From NCBI GenBank assembly GCA_963931925.1, contig OZ007576.1:15508802-15572801 (forward strand): DNA of 64,000 nt, given 5' to 3'. The position numbers were made by a program, and so were the translations under genes. Below, piece by piece: positions 53,957-64,000 of this stretch. The notes beneath the pieces were generated by a model. It had not been told where the DNA came from and did not search any database. It worked only from the letters and a program-made list of their open reading frames with translations. Numbering within the stretch: position 1 is the first letter of the stretch; every line of letters begins with the position of its first letter. This DNA comes from Onchidella celtica. Lineage: Eukaryota; Mollusca; Gastropoda; Systellommatophora; Onchidiidae.

Positions 53957-55059
53957 CATCCCCCACCCCAGTTAAAATTTGCAATTTTAACGATATAAAT
54001 GATTATCGTAAGGGGAAGGCATGAGTCGAGAAATTGCTCGAAAGGTTAACTTAACTAAGAATACTAGGTAATAACTAAGACTAGTACTAAAGTTGAAAAA
54101 AACCTACAGGACGGGTATCATTGATGGACAAAACTTCATGAAAATCTTAAGGCTCCGTCCAAAAGTATATATCTCTCTGAGGATTAAATCTTACCTCTAA
54201 ATACGTAGACATTAACAATCATAACTCTAAAATTTTAGAGTACAACACTGATCCTGTGCGAATGTCATCAGGAATGCATACATACAATGAATAATACTCA
54301 AGAAAAGATAACTATAGTAGCATCGATGGCATTAGTGGATCTGGACTCCTGGTCTGCCATGACTTCTCGTCCTCGACCCTGGGCAACAACGTCTGGTGTG
54401 GCCAAAATACGGGTCGACGTCGGTAAAATAGCTGTTGGAACAAAGGAAAGCACAGGGGTAGGTGAAAAGTGTTCACAATGGGTGAACAATATGTGATACC
54501 ATCCCTCGGTCTCTGAATGAGGTGTCAATCCCATCCAACGCCAATACATATGACAGACCTAAATAGGAGAACAAAAATTCTGGTCTATCACAACTAGAAA
54601 TTTCGGCATAGTTAAGCTTAATTAACACTAACAGAAGCGTCCTTAAGATAAATTAATCTGATGTTCTCGTTCAAATTTCATGTAGCGCTTCTCTTGATTT
54701 AAGAATTACCTAGCGCTTCTCGCATTTAACACTAATCTAGATCTCAAATAACATTACAATTAAATCTTTCCAACATCCAATCCGGTATAGATGAGATGCC
54801 ACGAGGCGATAGCAGTTAATTTAATGCGCCGTTTCCGTACGCAAGCCATGCACACGTCAAGTGTCACAGTCATCTCGGTAATATAGTCATAATCGGTTCA
54901 ATTCAATATCCATATCGGGTATGTTCTTAGGTAACTCATCCACTGGCCACATGGATAGTCACAATCATAATCGGTATTACGTTAGATGGTCCACGAAACG
55001 CGGAAAACCATAGTCATAATCGGTTGTATAAAAAACAACTCCACACTTCTCCAAAACTT

Positions 55060-55258
55060 CTTAAAACGCGACCACGCAGTGTCCTCTGTTACCACTGCAA
55101 AATATCTCAAAACGCGAACACGCAGTGTCCTCTGTTACCACTGCAAAATATCTCAAAACGCGGACACGCAGTGTCCTCTGTTACCACTGCAAAATATCTC
55201 TCAAAACACGAATACGCAGTGTACTACGTTACCACTGCCAAACATCTCTCAAATAATC
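55060..55258. repeat. Four tandem copies of a 50-bp unit
   Basis: The unit AAAACGCG..CACGCAGTGTCC continues TCTGTTACCACTGCAAAATATCTC. It repeats four times inside LTR element 2. Each copy carries GCAGTG...CACTGC, which can pair as a small hairpin. Confidence 0.85.
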
Positions 55259-56494
55259 GAAAAATACCAATATCATCCATCCCACGAGGCAATCTCATTA
55301 TTGCTCTCCTCGGGTCGACGTCATACGCAGACGACTAAAAAAAAGTATCCTCAATATATATAATTCACATAGCTCTTATATTGATATCACCTCGACACTG
55401 ATACAGACTCTTCCCCTGAGACAATTTATTGCTCCTTCGGGCGGCGGCACCAGCCGACAATAAAACCAATACTCACTACTCATCACTACACAAAAAAAAG
55501 GTCACCTCCCTGAACAGTCTAATACTGTCCTCTCGGGAACCCGTCAATTTAAAGACGAGATCGGTATAAATTAATAATTAGCAAGAACTGGCAGTGTACT
55601 CACTGCACGGATTCCAACAATTCAATAATAGTTGTCACTTAAACAGTGTTGTCACTCTACAGCACAGGAGGGTTAATTCTTAAAAACTTTTCCCTCTCAC
55701 CAAGCCAAGTTACCTCTAAAAACCCGCTCAACGTGTCAAAACACGTGAATCAATGGAAGTATGTAATCAAAAAAAATAAAAAAGTAAGTGTAACCAAGAA
55801 AGATAAATACTATATAACGAATATATAAAAAGGTAATACATTACAAACAAGACGCAAGAGGAACAGAACGAACGATAAATTACAATAAGACGCTAGACTA
55901 ACAGAAATCACGAACGACAACAGACCCGAATAACCTGAAACTATCTACAGAAAGGTAAGAAAAGCACAAGAGAGACGTCTTCCTAAAAGTACGAGGAAGA
56001 TAGAACGCTAACAATCTATACGAATAACAGGTCCCTACAGAACTATTCAAGGCAAAGCATATCTCCTATCCGTTTTAAACGCCATTTAGATCTGCTATTC
56101 TGGCAAAAAGAGGTATGCTGAGTCTAGATCCCTTCCAACCTCCCGCCTATCTAATCTAACACAAAAGAAAAAAATAATGCCTGTCAAAAGTAGGGGAGCT
56201 GGAACGACGAACCCCTCAAACGAAGACAAATACAGATGGTTCACTTAACTGGGCAAAATGGACTGGCTCTTTCCTTTGGTCCACAGCGCTGGTCTTGTCT
56301 TTTCCTGATGCTAGCTGTCAGTCCCTCGTAGTGGTCCCAGGATCAATGACGAGAGGACATGCCAGACATGTGGGGGAGAAACAAAAAAAAAATCAGCAGT
56401 ATACAAAACTATAAACTACAAAAATTACATAAATAACAGTGGAGTCTTAGAGTGGTAGACCTGCAGCTGTTGACGGGGTCCTCTTCCGATGATA

Positions 56495-56581
56495 GTAGTG
56501 TTCTCTAGATGTCAGAAGGTGACGGGTCCTCTTCAGATGTCAGTGGGGTCCCCTCCAGATGTCAGTGGGGTCCCCTCCAGA
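56495..56581 (-). repeat. Tandem PBS-like units of LTR element 2
   Basis: On the minus strand, directly after the LTR end, TCTGGAGGGGACCCCACTGAC occurs twice, plus a diverged TCTGAAGAGGACCCG copy. Each full unit ends in TGACA like the LTR tip. This is the same organisation as the array at 35,755. Confidence 0.75.
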
Positions 56582-56698
56582 TGTCACGAGCAGAGTTAGG
56601 GTCTTGGGGATGTTACGTCTGCACGAGAGGCAGCTAACTCACACTCGGACACAACCACACAAGAAAAGTACTAAATAACTAGAGCGTATATATGTCAG

Positions 56699-59600
56699 CG
56701 CCCGTGCAGATGCGGGGCCCTCTTGCAGAAGAGGGACAGCAAAGAATACATCTGACGTGATACTGCGTGTCGTAAGAGGCGACTAAAGGTGCAAAGGTCC
56801 TGGTCTCCCGAGAAGAGCCAGTTGGCGGTGGGCCAACTACCCACCCTGTAAAAATAAACCAGTTACAGAAACACAAGCAAATACTTTAAATCAGTCTTTA
56901 TCTTGGGAGAAGGGGGAGCATCTGCACCTGTAGATTCAATGAAGGACAATGGACAAAGCCGAAAGGACTCCACTGGCCCGACTGCTCCTTCATCAAACAA
57001 GTCACTCCGGATTGCGTCGTGGAATGTCCGCTCCATGTATGAAGCAGGAAAGAGTGCCCAGGTTACAATGGAGATGAGGCGATACAGACTGCACATACTT
57101 GGAGTTAGCGAGACCCGCTGGATACAGTCCGGACTGAAACAACTTAATTCTGGGGAAAAGATTTTGTATTCTGGAAGGGAGGACAAAAAGCATACAGAAG
57201 GGGTAGCGATCATCTTGAGCAAGCACGCCCAGAGGTCACTGAGGGGATGGGAACCCTACGGAAGGAGAATTATATTGGCATCATTTACTACAAAGAACAA
57301 GAACATCAACATGAACATTGTGCAGATATACGCCCCAACAAATGAAGCAACCGATGAGGACAAGGACGATTTCTACAACCAGCTTCAGGAAATAGTTGAC
57401 ACATTGCCAAGAAAAGATGTGAACATTATAATGGGAGACGCCAATGCCAAGATAGGACAGGACAATACAGGGTATGAGGACATTATGGGGTGCAATGGTT
57501 TGGGACAAATGAATGAGAATGGAGAGCGGTTTGCAAGTTTCTGCGCATTTAACAGCTATGTGATTGGAGGTTCAGTATTCCCACACAAGAGGATCCATAA
57601 GGCCACTTGGATTTCACCGGATGGAGTAACTGAAAACCAGATTGACCACTTTTGCATCACCCGACGATTCAGACGCTCACTGGAGGATGTCATAGTACAG
57701 AGAGGAGCTGATGTTGGATCTGACCACCACATGCTGCTGGCAAGACTCAAACTCCGCCTCAAGAAACAAGGTACCAGAGCAGGAACAAAGAGGAGAAAGT
57801 TTCAAGTGAGCCTTCTGGATGGAGACAAGAAGGAAGAGTTCCAGCTGACACTGAGGAATAGATTCAAACCCCTTGTTGACCTCGAAGAGACAGTAGATTT
57901 GGAGACTCACTGGGCTAAGGTAAAAGGAGTATTTACATCGACATGTCAGGATGTTCTTGGGGAAAAGAAAGTGGAACACAAGGAATGGATCAGTCAAAAA
58001 TCACTGGACTTGATAAGGATAAGAAGAGACCTAAAAGAACAGGTAAATGCAAGTCGTACAAGAAGCTCAAGAGTTGGTAACCAGGAAGAGTACCGAGCAT
58101 CAGCTAAAGAGGTCAAAAAATCAATTAAAAAAGACAAAGAGGAGTTCATAGGAATGTTAGCAGAGAAAGCAGAGAAGGCAGCAACAGGAGGACACACGAG
58201 GATCCTCTACCAGACTACAAAGACTCTTGCTGGAAAATATGGAAAACCGGAAGTTCCTGTCAAGGATTGCAACAGGAAGGCTATTTTTGGAAAGGAAGCT
58301 CAGGCAAAAAGATGGATAGAACATTTTAGTAGCCTCTTGAACAGACCTCCACCAAGCAACCCACCCGACATTCTACCCGCAAGAAATGATTTACCGATCA
58401 GTTGCGACCCTCCGACTAAAGCAGAGATTAATGATGCCATAAAGCAGTTAAATCGAGGCAAGGCAGCTGGACCAGACCAGATCCCACCAGAGGCGCTGAA
58501 GGCAGATGCTGCTGGGGCTGCAGAGGATCTGCACTCACTATTCTCGAGGATTTGGATCGGAGGCAAGTTTCCAAAGGACTGGAAGGAAGGACACCTCGTG
58601 AAGCTTCCAAAAAAAGGGGACCTCAGCAATTGTAGTAACTACAGAGGAATCACACTTCTCTCCATCCCAGGAAAGGTTTTCAATCGGATTATTCTCAAGC
58701 GAATACAGAATGCAACAGACCCAAAACTTCGTGAGGAGCAAGCTGGTTTCAGGAGTAATCGATCAACCACCGACCAGATCGCCACGCTGAGAATTATAGT
58801 AGAGCAGTCGCTAGAGTGGAACTCCCAACTGATAGTGAACTTCCTTGACTACGAGAAGGCCTTTGATAGCATCGATAGAGAAACGCTGTGGAGAATATTG
58901 AGACATTATGGAATCCCAGAGAAGATGGTGAATCTTATCAAGAGCATGTATGAGGGGACAAGTTGCAGAGTCGTACACGATGGTGAGCTTACTGACAGCT
59001 TTGATATCAAAACTGGTGTTAGGCAGGGTTGTTTGCTGTCCCCATTTCTGTTTATTCTGGTGATTGATTGGCTTATGAAAGAAACCACCAATGGAGGAAG
59101 AAATGGCATACAATGGACCCCATGGACACAGCTGGACGATCTAGATTTTGCAGATGACTTGGCACTATTGTCGCACACACACGACCAGATGCAAGCAAAG
59201 ACTACAGCTCTAAACAAAATTTCAGAATCTATTGGATTGAGGATACACCCTGCGAAGTCGAAGGTCCTAAAAATTGTTGCACCCCCAAGCGAACAAGTCA
59301 AAGTAGGAGATCAACCACTGGAAGATGTAGAGTCCTTCTGCTATCTTGGTAGTATCATTGACAATAAGGGAGGAACAGAGGCAGAAGTCAAAGCACGAAT
59401 TGGAAAGGCACAGGCAGCTTTCACGTCCTTAAGCAAGATTTGGAGAACCAAGGATATATCTCTAAAAACAAAGCTGAGGATATTCAACTCGAACGTGAAG
59501 TCAGTCCTGTTGTATGGATGTGAGACTTGGAATGCGTCCCAGGCCTGCATAAAGAGAATCCAAGTTTTCATCAACAGATGTTTGAGGAAGCTACTTAAGA

Positions 59601-59931
59601 TCAGATGGACAGACAAGGTCAGCAATGAAATTGTTTGGAAAAGAACAAGACAGAGCCCAGTCAGAGAGGAAATTGGTAGGAGGCGATGGAGATGGATCGG
59701 CCACACTCTCAGGAGGCCAGGAAACAGCATCGCGAAGAAGGTATTGGATTGGAATCCCCAGGGCAAGAGATCAAGAGGAAGGCCGCGCGGAACGTGGAGA
59801 AGAGCCAGAGAAAATAATGTGCAACGAAGCGGAAAGACTTGGAATAATGTAAAGAGGCTGGCCCATGATAGAGAGGGATGGAAAGTGTTTGTTGGTGGCC
59901 TATACCCTGATCCAGGGTGAGAAAGGCAATG
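56699..59931 (+). mobile_element. Full-length RTE-like LINE with 11-bp target duplication
   Basis: ATATATGTCAG flanks both sides (56,688-56,698 and 59,932-59,942). A 5' UTR of about 240 bp, one long ORF and a very short 3' end (GAGAAAGGCAATG) without poly-A make up the 3.2 kb unit. The compact layout and short non-poly-A tail fit the RTE group. The copy looks whole. Confidence 0.9.
56939..59920 (+). CDS. LINE endonuclease/reverse transcriptase ORF
   Basis: 993 codons from the first ATG (the frame is open from at least 56,903). An AP-like endonuclease comes first: IASWNVRSMYEAG, VSETRW, QIYAPTNEATDE, MGDANAKIG and GSDHHMLLARL. Reverse transcriptase follows: GKAAGPDQIPPEAL, NYRGITLLSIPGK, EEQAGFRSNRSTTDQ, LDYEKAFDSIDR, GVRQGCLLSPFLF and the catalytic FADDLALL. 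The C-terminal RRWRWIGHTLRRP, then GKRSRGRPRGTWRR, is common to RTE-like elements annotated as CFDP2-like or endonuclease-reverse transcriptase. No stop or frameshift was seen, so it could be active or very recently active. Confidence 0.95.
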   Translation: MKDNGQSRKDSTGPTAPSSNKSLRIASWNVRSMYEAGKSAQVTMEMRRYRLHILGVSETRWIQSGLKQLNSGEKILYSGREDKKHTEGVAIILSKHAQRSLRGWEPYGRRIILASFTTKNKNINMNIVQIYAPTNEATDEDKDDFYNQLQEIVDTLPRKDVNIIMGDANAKIGQDNTGYEDIMGCNGLGQMNENGERFASFCAFNSYVIGGSVFPHKRIHKATWISPDGVTENQIDHFCITRRFRRSLEDVIVQRGADVGSDHHMLLARLKLRLKKQGTRAGTKRRKFQVSLLDGDKKEEFQLTLRNRFKPLVDLEETVDLETHWAKVKGVFTSTCQDVLGEKKVEHKEWISQKSLDLIRIRRDLKEQVNASRTRSSRVGNQEEYRASAKEVKKSIKKDKEEFIGMLAEKAEKAATGGHTRILYQTTKTLAGKYGKPEVPVKDCNRKAIFGKEAQAKRWIEHFSSLLNRPPPSNPPDILPARNDLPISCDPPTKAEINDAIKQLNRGKAAGPDQIPPEALKADAAGAAEDLHSLFSRIWIGGKFPKDWKEGHLVKLPKKGDLSNCSNYRGITLLSIPGKVFNRIILKRIQNATDPKLREEQAGFRSNRSTTDQIATLRIIVEQSLEWNSQLIVNFLDYEKAFDSIDRETLWRILRHYGIPEKMVNLIKSMYEGTSCRVVHDGELTDSFDIKTGVRQGCLLSPFLFILVIDWLMKETTNGGRNGIQWTPWTQLDDLDFADDLALLSHTHDQMQAKTTALNKISESIGLRIHPAKSKVLKIVAPPSEQVKVGDQPLEDVESFCYLGSIIDNKGGTEAEVKARIGKAQAAFTSLSKIWRTKDISLKTKLRIFNSNVKSVLLYGCETWNASQACIKRIQVFINRCLRKLLKIRWTDKVSNEIVWKRTRQSPVREEIGRRRWRWIGHTLRRPGNSIAKKVLDWNPQGKRSRGRPRGTWRRARENNVQRSGKTWNNVKRLAHDREGWKVFVGGLYPDPG

Positions 59932-60951
59932 ATATATGTCAGGCCGGTCAGGCCATAGTTTACATAAATATTAATAACAAAACAAAAGACAATAGAGGTA
60001 TATATTCAAACCAAAAACTCTAATTAATAACTTAACCAATGATATTCATGTAACTATGGAGGTCCTGCAATCAATAGTAAATAGGTATATTATACGAAAC
60101 TGGATATCAATTTAAAGTGACAGTTGAGTCGCCACTGGCCAGTCGCCAGGCAAACTCTCCATAAATCATATGGGCTTAAATGTTAGGAGAGCCCAGTACG
60201 TTCAAAGCCTACAGAAGCACTCTTCGGCTTGTAGGTAATTTAAGCAGTTGCCAAAAGACTATATTTTATGCACAATCACTATTCAATTCATCAACAATGT
60301 GCTATATTATTCCAATCATACTATGGCAATAGATCTATCATACAGGACACTCGTGGGTCGAGTGCCAGCTGGGGTTTCCTTAGTCTTCCTATGAGGCTGT
60401 AGTTCTCTCTCTATCCCCGATCTCTATTATGCTTGAACAAATAAAATATATTACCATTGCTCACGCCTACTGGGAGGCGCGAACATCAAAATAGCGCAGC
60501 GTGGGCTTTCAAAGGTCAGCCCACTCAGACCTTTCTTTCTAGAGCTCAGTCAGTCCGTTAGCAAGGACTTCTTGTCTTCAAAGCACACAGTTCAGGTACT
60601 GGTCGACCGGAGATACTTCACGACACGATGCTTCTGCTCGACTGTATTCACCAAATCTGAACGTTACACGATGTTATATACTATCTAACTACCCGGCGTG
60701 CTAGTCCGCTGGCCCAATTAGTTCAGCTATCTCATAGGTCGAAACCTCCCACCATTTTAATTGTAGTAATACGTCTGCACTATTCTACCAGCCAGTTAAC
60801 GTGCAAAAACTTGTCTAGTCATACTTAATGTCAACTGTCCCCACCTTGTTTCACCCCTACTCCATTACTTATTAATCACGAACATTAAAACCCACAAGCG
60901 TGAATCTAACAGTTTAACTTTACATTTATTTACTCACCAACTATAATTTGG

Positions 60952-61070
60952 TCTCCTCAACATCGAGATTATTTAGGGGACATCTGCAGGCTACTTGGAA
61001 CAACCCCAACTTGTCCCGAGCAGTACATAGCACATCGCTGGCTCTCAGTGTTAAATGTTTCTGTGGACAC
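60952..61070 (+). CDS. hAT-B protein, middle exon fragment
   Basis: In the frame that joins to 62,268 this reads PQHRDYLGDICRLLGTTPTC then PEQYIAHRWLSVLNVSVDT. The W-LSV pattern is the hAT core position before the second solo LTR. The exon's 5' border is not visible because LTR element 2 abuts it. Confidence 0.75.
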
Positions 61071-62262
61071 TGTCACGAGTGGAGTGAGTGCAATTAAGGG
61101 GATTGCTACAGAGCGGGTGTAGAGTAAGAAGGGCTCACAGTAGACAGCAAGTTAAGCGTGCTGTTGTGAGTAGTGGGGGGGTCTGAATGAGGCGAAAGCG
61201 CGGTATTACTATCACTGCAAGTTAGAAGGTCCTACGGATCGGACCTGTGAATAAGAGCCCATCGGGCGGACATAAAGGGAGCAGTCGAGAAGACTAGGGA
61301 GAGAGTCTTTCCAGTAATGACTGGTACGTAGAATGTTGATTGATTATTATGATTGATGTATTATATTATATTCGTCTATTACCATGATGTAAATAAGTAT
61401 ATGTGAGGAATGTGGAAGTCCTTGATATTGGATATAGCAATGTGCGCCACGAGCGATAGATGAAAGTGAGTTCATGGATTTGTAGCGCGAGTGAGTAGTG
61501 TGTACTCCGATGGAGGTGTGTTACCGTAAGATGTGTGGTGAGTGAAAGGTGAACTAGTGTGTGTACGCTTCATGGGTTGTAAGGAGAGGTGGAGTGAATA
61601 GAAATGGTAGGGTATTATACCAATGTAATGTTATTCTTGTAGGTGTCGGGGACGGGCCGCAGAGCCACCTCGATGAGCACAGGGGATAGGCCAGCATAGG
61701 GCCGGAGGCCACACATAGGCCAGAAGTGAGGCTGTCAGTGTAGGACAGTGGAGGCACATAAAGTCGTGGCAGTCAGGCCACGGACAGGAACGTAGATATG
61801 AGAGTGAATGAGATACTATATTGTTGCCATGTTGATAGGCTAGTGAACTGATACTATGTTGTTGCCATGTTGATGGCTATGGAAATAATAATGTGTTATT
61901 GCCCTGCTGAGGTGCGAGGGGAATGCTAAGGTGTATGACAATAGGAAGGTGATATTGAGAGACTGCGGTGCCAGTAAATTATTAATGTACTATTAAGACC
62001 CTGAGGGGAGAGGCTGAGGCCGAAGTGCCTTGAGGAAGTAACTACCGGATCGTGGATCCGAGGAAGAGTGCATGTGCGAGTAAGGCCGTTGTACGGCAGT
62101 GAAGTTCAATAATATAATGTATGTAATTGCGCTATTATCTGTATAATTTATGTATAATAAATGTGTGAGTCTGATGGGTTGTTCTGTTAAGTGTTAAACT
62201 TGTTTGTTCGTGATTGTTGTCCTGTCATACTTATTACATCTCCCAGTCTGGGATTTGTGACA
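61071..62262 (+). mobile_element. Solo LTR of the gypsy-like family in hAT-B
   Basis: 1,192-bp LTR, TGTCACGAGTGGAGTG...TTTGTGACA, with 5-bp duplication GACAC on each side (61,066-61,070 and 62,263-62,267). Without it the hAT-B frame reads SVDTLRLLHAYTIFY. It shares large blocks with the 876-bp LTRs plus a segment of about 300 bp also present in the LTR at 50,701. Confidence 0.93.
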
Positions 62263-62267
62263 GACAC

Positions 62268-63843
62268 ACTCCGGCTCCTTCATGCATATACAATATTTTA
62301 TTCTGCCTACCTCCAACCATCTACCAAGAAGCTTTACCTGGATGAGATAAAGTCAGCTCAAGCTAACATTTCGGCGAAGGGCAAAGAAGAACTTAAGGGA
62401 ATAAAGAAGAACATTGCCTCAAAAGTTGGAAGCTTGACGAAGGAAGGTAAGGAGAGGAAGGCCAGGATAACTGAGAAACTGTTTACAAATCGTCCTCAAA
62501 CTCTTCTTATTCTGAATTTTTACACTTCAGTACTTCCGCTCCTGGAGAAGTATGTGCTCTTCTTCCAGAGTAAAGAGCCTCGCATCCACGAACTTTACAC
62601 GGAACAGGAAACCCTTCTCAGAGATTTTCTGCTTTGTTTTGTTCGCCCTGATGACCTGCCAGCAACTCCAAGTGCACTCAAGTCTTTCAATGTGGATCTC
62701 AGCACTTCTCACCTGCCTTCAAACATGGTGTTTTATGGTTACAAGACAAAGCAGCTTCTGAAAGGCAGAAACAAACAAGACAGCATCCGTTCAACCTTTG
62801 AAAAGAAAGCCCTTTCCTCTTACGTTGCTGCTGCAAAGGTGCTTTTAACGAAGATGCCACTCAACAATGTTGCCCTAAAGGCCTTCAGTGCCCTGGACCC
62901 TAAAGTGCGGAAGTCAACAGCTTGCTTACATGGTTTACTGAAGCTACCCAGTGTGATGCCCAGAGTGATTACAGAGGAGAACGAGGAATCCTTTGACCTG
63001 GAAGTTCGCAGGTATTAAGGTGACTCTGCACTTCCTGACCCAGATGAATCTATTGGCAAATGGTGGTCTGCTGTTGATGCTGATAAATATCCGCTTTTAA
63101 CAAGAGCTGCTAAAGTTGCACTGACATGTTTCCACGGACCAATTGTAGAGTCAACATTTAGTATGATGGGGCTGATTGTAAACAAACACAACACACAGCT
63201 TGACATGGAAACATATTCTGCTGTACAAACTGTGAAGTACGGTCTACTTGTAACAGGACAGTCTGCTGTAAAGTATTTCTCAAAAACAAATCCAGAGAAA
63301 GATGCGGTCGATAAAGTATTGACCAGGAATATGAGACAAAGCTGGAAGATGAACGAGGAGAGGAAGGCAAACAACAGAGCACAACGGCAAGAAGATGAGA
63401 AGAATAGAGGCATGGTTTCACTCAAACCAACAAAAAGATAAGCCAATGAAGAGCTCAAGTCTGCTGCTAAATACCAGAGGCCCAACTCGTCCACAAATAA
63501 GTCAGTTGTGACATCATCTCTTTCCAATATCTCAGTAGCTTCTCTTCATCCATCAATGTCATCAGCATCAGTTGGTCTTCCCAAGTCAACAACAGTATCT
63601 TCAACTGCTTCTTCGTTAGATGCATCGGCATCATCACCTCCACCCAACTCAACTACAATATCACCAGCTCCTACTTCATCTGCATCTGCATCATCACGTC
63701 AACCCAAGTCAACTACACCACCAGCTCCTCCATCAAGTGCATCATCATCAGCTCCTCCGTCATCATCAGCTCCATCCAAATCAACTGCATCATCATCAAA
63801 AAAGAAACAAATTTCAATTTCAGCATTTTTTAAAACAAAGTAA
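62268..63843 (+). CDS. hAT-B protein C-terminal coding block with PIP-like motif
   Basis: One frame from 62,268 to the stop at about 63,841 carries two in-frame stops (TAA near 63,016 and TAA near 63,439). Blocks in order: LRLLHAYTIFYSAYLQPSTK; RFHELYTEQE-like RIHELYTEQETLLRDFLLCF; NNVALKAFSALDP; KYPLLTRAAKVALTCFHGPI; VESTFSMMGLIVNKHNTQLD, a hAT C-terminal dimerisation-like segment; and YSAVQTVKYGL. A Ser/Pro/Thr-rich stretch of about 90 residues ends in KKKQISISAFFKTK. QISISAFF fits the PCNA-interacting motif Q-x2-I-x2-F-F. The two stops suggest this copy is dead, although the frame is otherwise preserved. Confidence 0.8.
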
Positions 63844-64000
63844 TATCAACCTCAGCTAAGGGTGGCAGGGTAGAAATTTCATCTACCAATAGGAGAGATA
63901 AGGCTACTCCTTCCCTCTGCTAGCCTGGACACAGGTGGAGAAGCATTTTAGAAGATATGATGATGATAAGATGTCAAGGACCACCCTACAGACAACTGTT
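63844..64000. other. 3' flank within hAT-B, end of window
   Basis: No inverted repeat tip (CCCATCCCTG expected) was seen before the window ends. Confidence 0.45.

Larger units (their letters stand above)
52734..60951 (-). mobile_element. Large non-autonomous LTR element with a LINE in one LTR
   Basis: Long direct repeats (52,734-53,956, and 56,582-60,951 including the LINE) enclose about 2.6 kb. Read on the minus strand, the LTRs end TGACA, tandem TCTGGAGGGGACCCCACTGAC units follow the 5' LTR, and a GGGGTGGGGGATG purine tract precedes the 3' LTR. The leader at about 55,935-56,045 matches the leader of the gypsy-like element at 36,300-36,420. No gag or pol frame was seen. It is a broken, non-autonomous relative of that gypsy-like family. 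Confidence 0.8.
56582..60951 (-). repeat. 5' LTR (minus orientation) of LTR element 2, split by a LINE
   Basis: Matches 52,734-53,956 on both sides of the LINE (56,582-56,698 and 59,932-60,951). The two arms look nearly identical to the left LTR, which implies a recent insertion. Confidence 0.8.
52074..64000 (+). mobile_element. hAT-B transposon (partial, with nested elements)
   Basis: Begins with CAGGGATGGGAA, a typical hAT-type tip, inside the P-like gene. Palindromic TTCCGCGGAA subterminal motifs follow. Exon 1 at 52,294, an exon at 60,952 and a long coding block at 62,268-63,843 encode a hAT-like protein. An LTR element with a LINE inside it (52,734-60,951) and a solo LTR (61,071-62,262) interrupt it. 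The right inverted repeat is not in the window. Confidence 0.8.

Noticed and set aside
63015-63527. 170-codon minus-strand frame at the right end
   Set aside because: Opposite to the hAT-B dimerisation region, which has clear family motifs on the plus strand.

Overview
The window is metazoan DNA, most likely from a lophotrochozoan and probably a mollusc. It is AT-rich, intron-rich and has low gene density. It holds many simple repeats, and the palindromic 8-mers TACATGTA and TAGGCCTA recur. No bacterial features, CRISPR arrays or rRNA/tRNA genes were seen. The species assignment is inference only.

Region 1 (about 1-12,000, minus strand) holds the only ordinary host gene I can support: the 5' part of DHX37, the DEAH-box RNA helicase of U3 snoRNP / small-subunit ribosome assembly. 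Ten exons with matching GT-AG borders and continuous phase run from the ATG at 11,968 down to 1,189, and the rest of the gene lies left of the window. Its 3.5 kb first intron carries two non-autonomous DNA transposons: a piggyBac-type element with TTAA ends and a 238-bp MITE with an 8-bp target duplication.

Region 2 (about 12,000-22,600) has no gene I can support. It contains a foldback repeat, GGGTC/GACCC tandem repeats, several TTAA-bounded candidates, and a clear 2.6 kb piggyBac-like non-autonomous element (16,081-18,675).

Region 3 (about 22,600-64,000) is a dense graveyard of nested transposons. (a) A two-gene PIF/Harbinger element has its DDE transposase antisense inside the intron of its MADF gene. 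(b) A 7.1 kb element (25,653-32,727) with 45-bp terminal inverted repeats encodes a roughly 1,000-residue protein. This protein has a FEN1/XPG-like (PIN-fold) nuclease motif set rather than a DDE transposase, preceded by Cys/His-rich modules. It is the most unusual system in the window and may belong to the XPG-encoding branch of the Academ superfamily. A 248-bp MITE and a 471-bp insert interrupt it. (c) A pogo-like transposase is split by a 10.4 kb multi-exon hAT element, which is itself split by a young Ty3/gypsy-like LTR element with Gmr1-like domain order (gag-PR-IN-RT-RH). (d) A Tigger fragment abuts the 3' end of a piggyBac element. (e) A P-element/THAP9-like transposon is interrupted by a solo LTR and by a second hAT. 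That hAT contains a large non-autonomous LTR element, which itself carries a full-length LINE with an intact reading frame of about 1,000 codons and an 11-bp target duplication, and the same hAT also contains another solo LTR.

The nesting gives a relative chronology: pogo before hAT-A before the gypsy element, and P before hAT-B before LTR element 2 before the LINE. The gypsy LTRs and the LINE look youngest. All calls are from reading the sequence; no database search was run.
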